From: Anaerolineae bacterium
GTDB lineage: Bacteria > Chloroflexota > Anaerolineae > CG2-30-64-16
Assembly: GCA_025454565.1 (NCBI GenBank)
Contig: JALOOE010000190.1
Location: 1 to 5,657 of the forward strand
Direction: 5' to 3'
DNA: 5,657 bases
Part shown: positions 4,153 to 5,657 of the stretch, piece by piece
Numbering within the stretch: position 1 is the first letter of the stretch
How the letters are laid out: each line of letters opens with the position of its first letter
Position numbers and translations under genes: made by a program
Notes under the pieces: model-generated
Told to the model about the DNA's origin: nothing
Seen by the model: the letters and a program-made list of their open reading frames with translations, nothing else
The model's database searches: none

Positions 4153-5238
4153 ATGTCAATGTTGAGCCTTGCACCCAAACTACCGCTGTATTGGGGTTTC
4201 CGGCGTTTCGGTTGGCCGCGGATGTACCCGTTCTCAGTTGTCGTCAGCGTCAGCTTTCGCTGCAACTCGAAATGCCGCACCTGCGATGTGTGGCGGAAGC
4301 CAAACGACGACATGACGGTCGAGGAGTGGGATCACGTCTTCGCGAGCCTGGGCCGCACGCCTTTTTACATCACCTTCACGGGTGGCGAGCCGTTCCTGCG
4401 CCGCGACCTGGATGAAATGGTGATCAGCGCGTATCGCCACTGCCGTCCCGCAGTGATCACCATCCCGACGAACGGTCTGCTGACCGAGCGCGTCGCCGAG
4501 CGGGTGGCGCGCATCTGCACCGAATGCCCGGAGAGCCAGATCGGCATCAACCTGAGCCTGGACGGCATCGGCGAGGAGCACGACGATATCCGTGGCGTGC
4601 CGGGAAACTGGGAAAAATCGATGGCGACGTGGGCGCAGCTAAAGGAGCTGCAAAAGTCGCACCCCAACCTGGTGCTCACCGTCCACACGGTCGTCAGCCG
4701 CTTCAACCAGCACCGCTTTCGGGAGATTAACGACGGGTTGCAGTTCCTGCAGCCGGATTCGTATATCACCGAGGTGGCGGAGGAGCGGGTGGAGCTGGAC
4801 ACGGTCGGGTGGGGCATCACGCCCGACCCGGATGCCTATGCGCCCATCGCCGATTTCCTGAGCGCGCAGGCGCGGGAGCGGCCGGTGAAGGGGATCGCCA
4901 AATTCACGCAGGCGTTCCGGGCACAGTACTATCAGCTTGCCAAACGTGTGCTCTACGAGCGGACGCAGGTGATTGCGTGCTACGCCGGCTGGGCCAGCAT
5001 GCACATCGCGCCTAACGGGGAGATCTGGAGCTGTTGCATCCGCGCGGAGCCGGTGGGCAGCCTGCGGCAGACGAACTATGATCTGGCGCCGATCTGGTTC
5101 GGCGCGGAGATGGCCAAACTGCGCCGTTCGATCTATGATAAAGCGTGCGCGTGCCCGATGGCGAACGCCAGCTATGCGAATATGCTGCTGCACCCGCCGA
5201 CCGTGGCGAAGGTCGCGCTCGAAGTCATCAGCGATTAG
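4153..5238 (+). CDS. Radical SAM protein with SPASM-like C-terminal cysteines
   Basis: A 361-residue enzyme. The radical SAM core contains C37-x3-C41-x2-C44 (RCNSKCRTC), which binds the [4Fe-4S] cluster that cleaves S-adenosylmethionine, and FTGGEP (75-80), which contacts SAM. Strand motifs such as ITIPTNGLL and INLSLDG follow at 102-138. The C-terminal part has C276-x2-G279, PNG (287-289), C294, C295, C332 and C334. This arrangement resembles a SPASM/twitch auxiliary-cluster domain, seen in peptide-modifying and other radical SAM enzymes. ATG 4144 overlaps the -10 box, so translation probably starts at ATG 4153 (or 4159) on a leaderless mRNA; no Shine-Dalgarno is present. An SCP2-like gene follows 9 bases after the stop, probably co-transcribed. 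The substrate is unknown. No small precursor-peptide gene is visible nearby, which weakens a peptide-modification role. Confidence 0.9.
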   Translation: MSMLSLAPKLPLYWGFRRFGWPRMYPFSVVVSVSFRCNSKCRTCDVWRKPNDDMTVEEWDHVFASLGRTPFYITFTGGEPFLRRDLDEMVISAYRHCRPAVITIPTNGLLTERVAERVARICTECPESQIGINLSLDGIGEEHDDIRGVPGNWEKSMATWAQLKELQKSHPNLVLTVHTVVSRFNQHRFREINDGLQFLQPDSYITEVAEERVELDTVGWGITPDPDAYAPIADFLSAQARERPVKGIAKFTQAFRAQYYQLAKRVLYERTQVIACYAGWASMHIAPNGEIWSCCIRAEPVGSLRQTNYDLAPIWFGAEMAKLRRSIYDKACACPMANASYANMLLHPPTVAKVALEVISD

Positions 5239-5247
5239 GGGGTAACA

Positions 5248-5657
5248 ATGCCGTTCTATCCCGACACTGCGACGTTCTACGTCGTCATGACCGATCTGTT
5301 CGGCCGGGTGATCGCCGCGCCGGGGGTGCTCAAGCCGTTGACCGACGGCAAGGTGCTGCTGCGCATGACCGTCACCGAGCCGGACGCCGTGTTGATCGTC
5401 GATGGGCGGATGAACCCGCCGCGTTTCATCGCCGGCCCGAACGGCCCGGTGAGCGGTCAGCCGGACATCGGCTTGCGCATCCCGGCCGACGTCCTCCACA
5501 ACGTCTGGCTGAATCGCATGCGGCTGCGCGACGCGTTCATGGCGGGCAAGATGCACATGGACACCTCGCCGCTGCGCGCGCTGGGGCTGCTCAGCAGCCT
5601 GACCGGCATGTTTCGCTTCACGGAACAGATCTATCCCCAGGTGCTGCGCGAACACGG
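5248..5657 (+). CDS. SCP2 sterol-carrier-like protein, N-terminal part (3' end outside window)
   Basis: The frame is open from ATG 5248 to the end of the window, 136 codons with no stop. After FYPDTATFYVVMTDLFGRVI come beta strands (KVLLRMTVTEPDAVLIVDG), then DIGLRIPADVLHNVWLNRMRL and FMAGKMHMDTSPLRALGLLS. This order (strands, an alkyl-binding helix, then a 'G-K-hydrophobic' strand and a Leu-rich helix) resembles SCP2-type domains, which hold lipids or other hydrophobic ligands in a tunnel. AGGGGGT (5237-5243) just before the ATG can serve as ribosome binding site. With only 9 bases to the upstream stop, it is surely in one operon with the radical SAM gene. It may deliver or hold that enzyme's hydrophobic substrate, which is inference. 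The family call rests on pattern only. Confidence 0.7.
   Translation, partial: MPFYPDTATFYVVMTDLFGRVIAAPGVLKPLTDGKVLLRMTVTEPDAVLIVDGRMNPPRFIAGPNGPVSGQPDIGLRIPADVLHNVWLNRMRLRDAFMAGKMHMDTSPLRALGLLSSLTGMFRFTEQIYPQVLREH

Noticed and set aside
4639..5655. 338-codon minus-strand open frame opposite the radical SAM and SCP2 genes
   Set aside because: Arg/His-rich mirror frame spanning two real genes and their junction.

Overview
The window reads as chromosomal DNA from a GC-rich bacterium, most plausibly a member of the Chloroflexota (Roseiflexus/Chloroflexus-like). The grounds are the character of the SSB protein, a stand-alone DUF3467 protein, an effector-associated (death-like) domain protein, and short tandem-repeat and inverted-repeat families of a kind I associate with that phylum. 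This is inferred from the proteins by eye; no database search was possible. Where promoters can be seen they are close to the sigma-70 consensus.

Layout. (1) 1-524: the C-terminal end of an ABC transporter ATPase (end of the nucleotide-binding domain plus TOBE domain), carrying an in-frame low-complexity insertion made of 8-bp repeats. (2) 525-1073: a well-formed promoter with a GAAC-N4-GTTC palindrome (possible LexA/SOS box) just upstream, then ssb. (3) 1074-1565: a hairpin, another good promoter and a small DUF3467 protein. (4) 1566-1737: a hairpin, a promoter and tRNA-Lys(UUU). (5) 1738-3177: a stretch that looks lower in GC and less strongly codon-biased than its surroundings. It starts at the 3' end of the tRNA and carries a membrane protein with an N-terminal effector-associated/death-like domain, one transmembrane helix and an SH3b-like outer domain, followed by about 500 bases with no confident gene. 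(6) 3178-3966: a PhyH-family Fe(II)/2-oxoglutarate oxygenase. (7) 3967-4143: a 107-bp element with 19-bp perfect inverted ends, a terminator-like hairpin and a fully consensus promoter. (8) 4153-5657: a radical SAM protein with a SPASM-like C-terminal cysteine set, apparently translated from a leaderless mRNA, followed 9 bases later by an SCP2-like lipid-binding protein that runs off the window.

The genes mostly form single-gene units with their own promoters. The one clear operon is the radical SAM/SCP2 pair; its composition suggests, but does not prove, chemistry on a lipid or other hydrophobic substrate. The most interesting items are the EAD-TM-SH3b protein beside the tRNA (a candidate sensor or adaptor of a conflict or signalling system), the leaderless radical SAM/SCP2 operon, the possible SOS box at ssb, and the two repeat elements.
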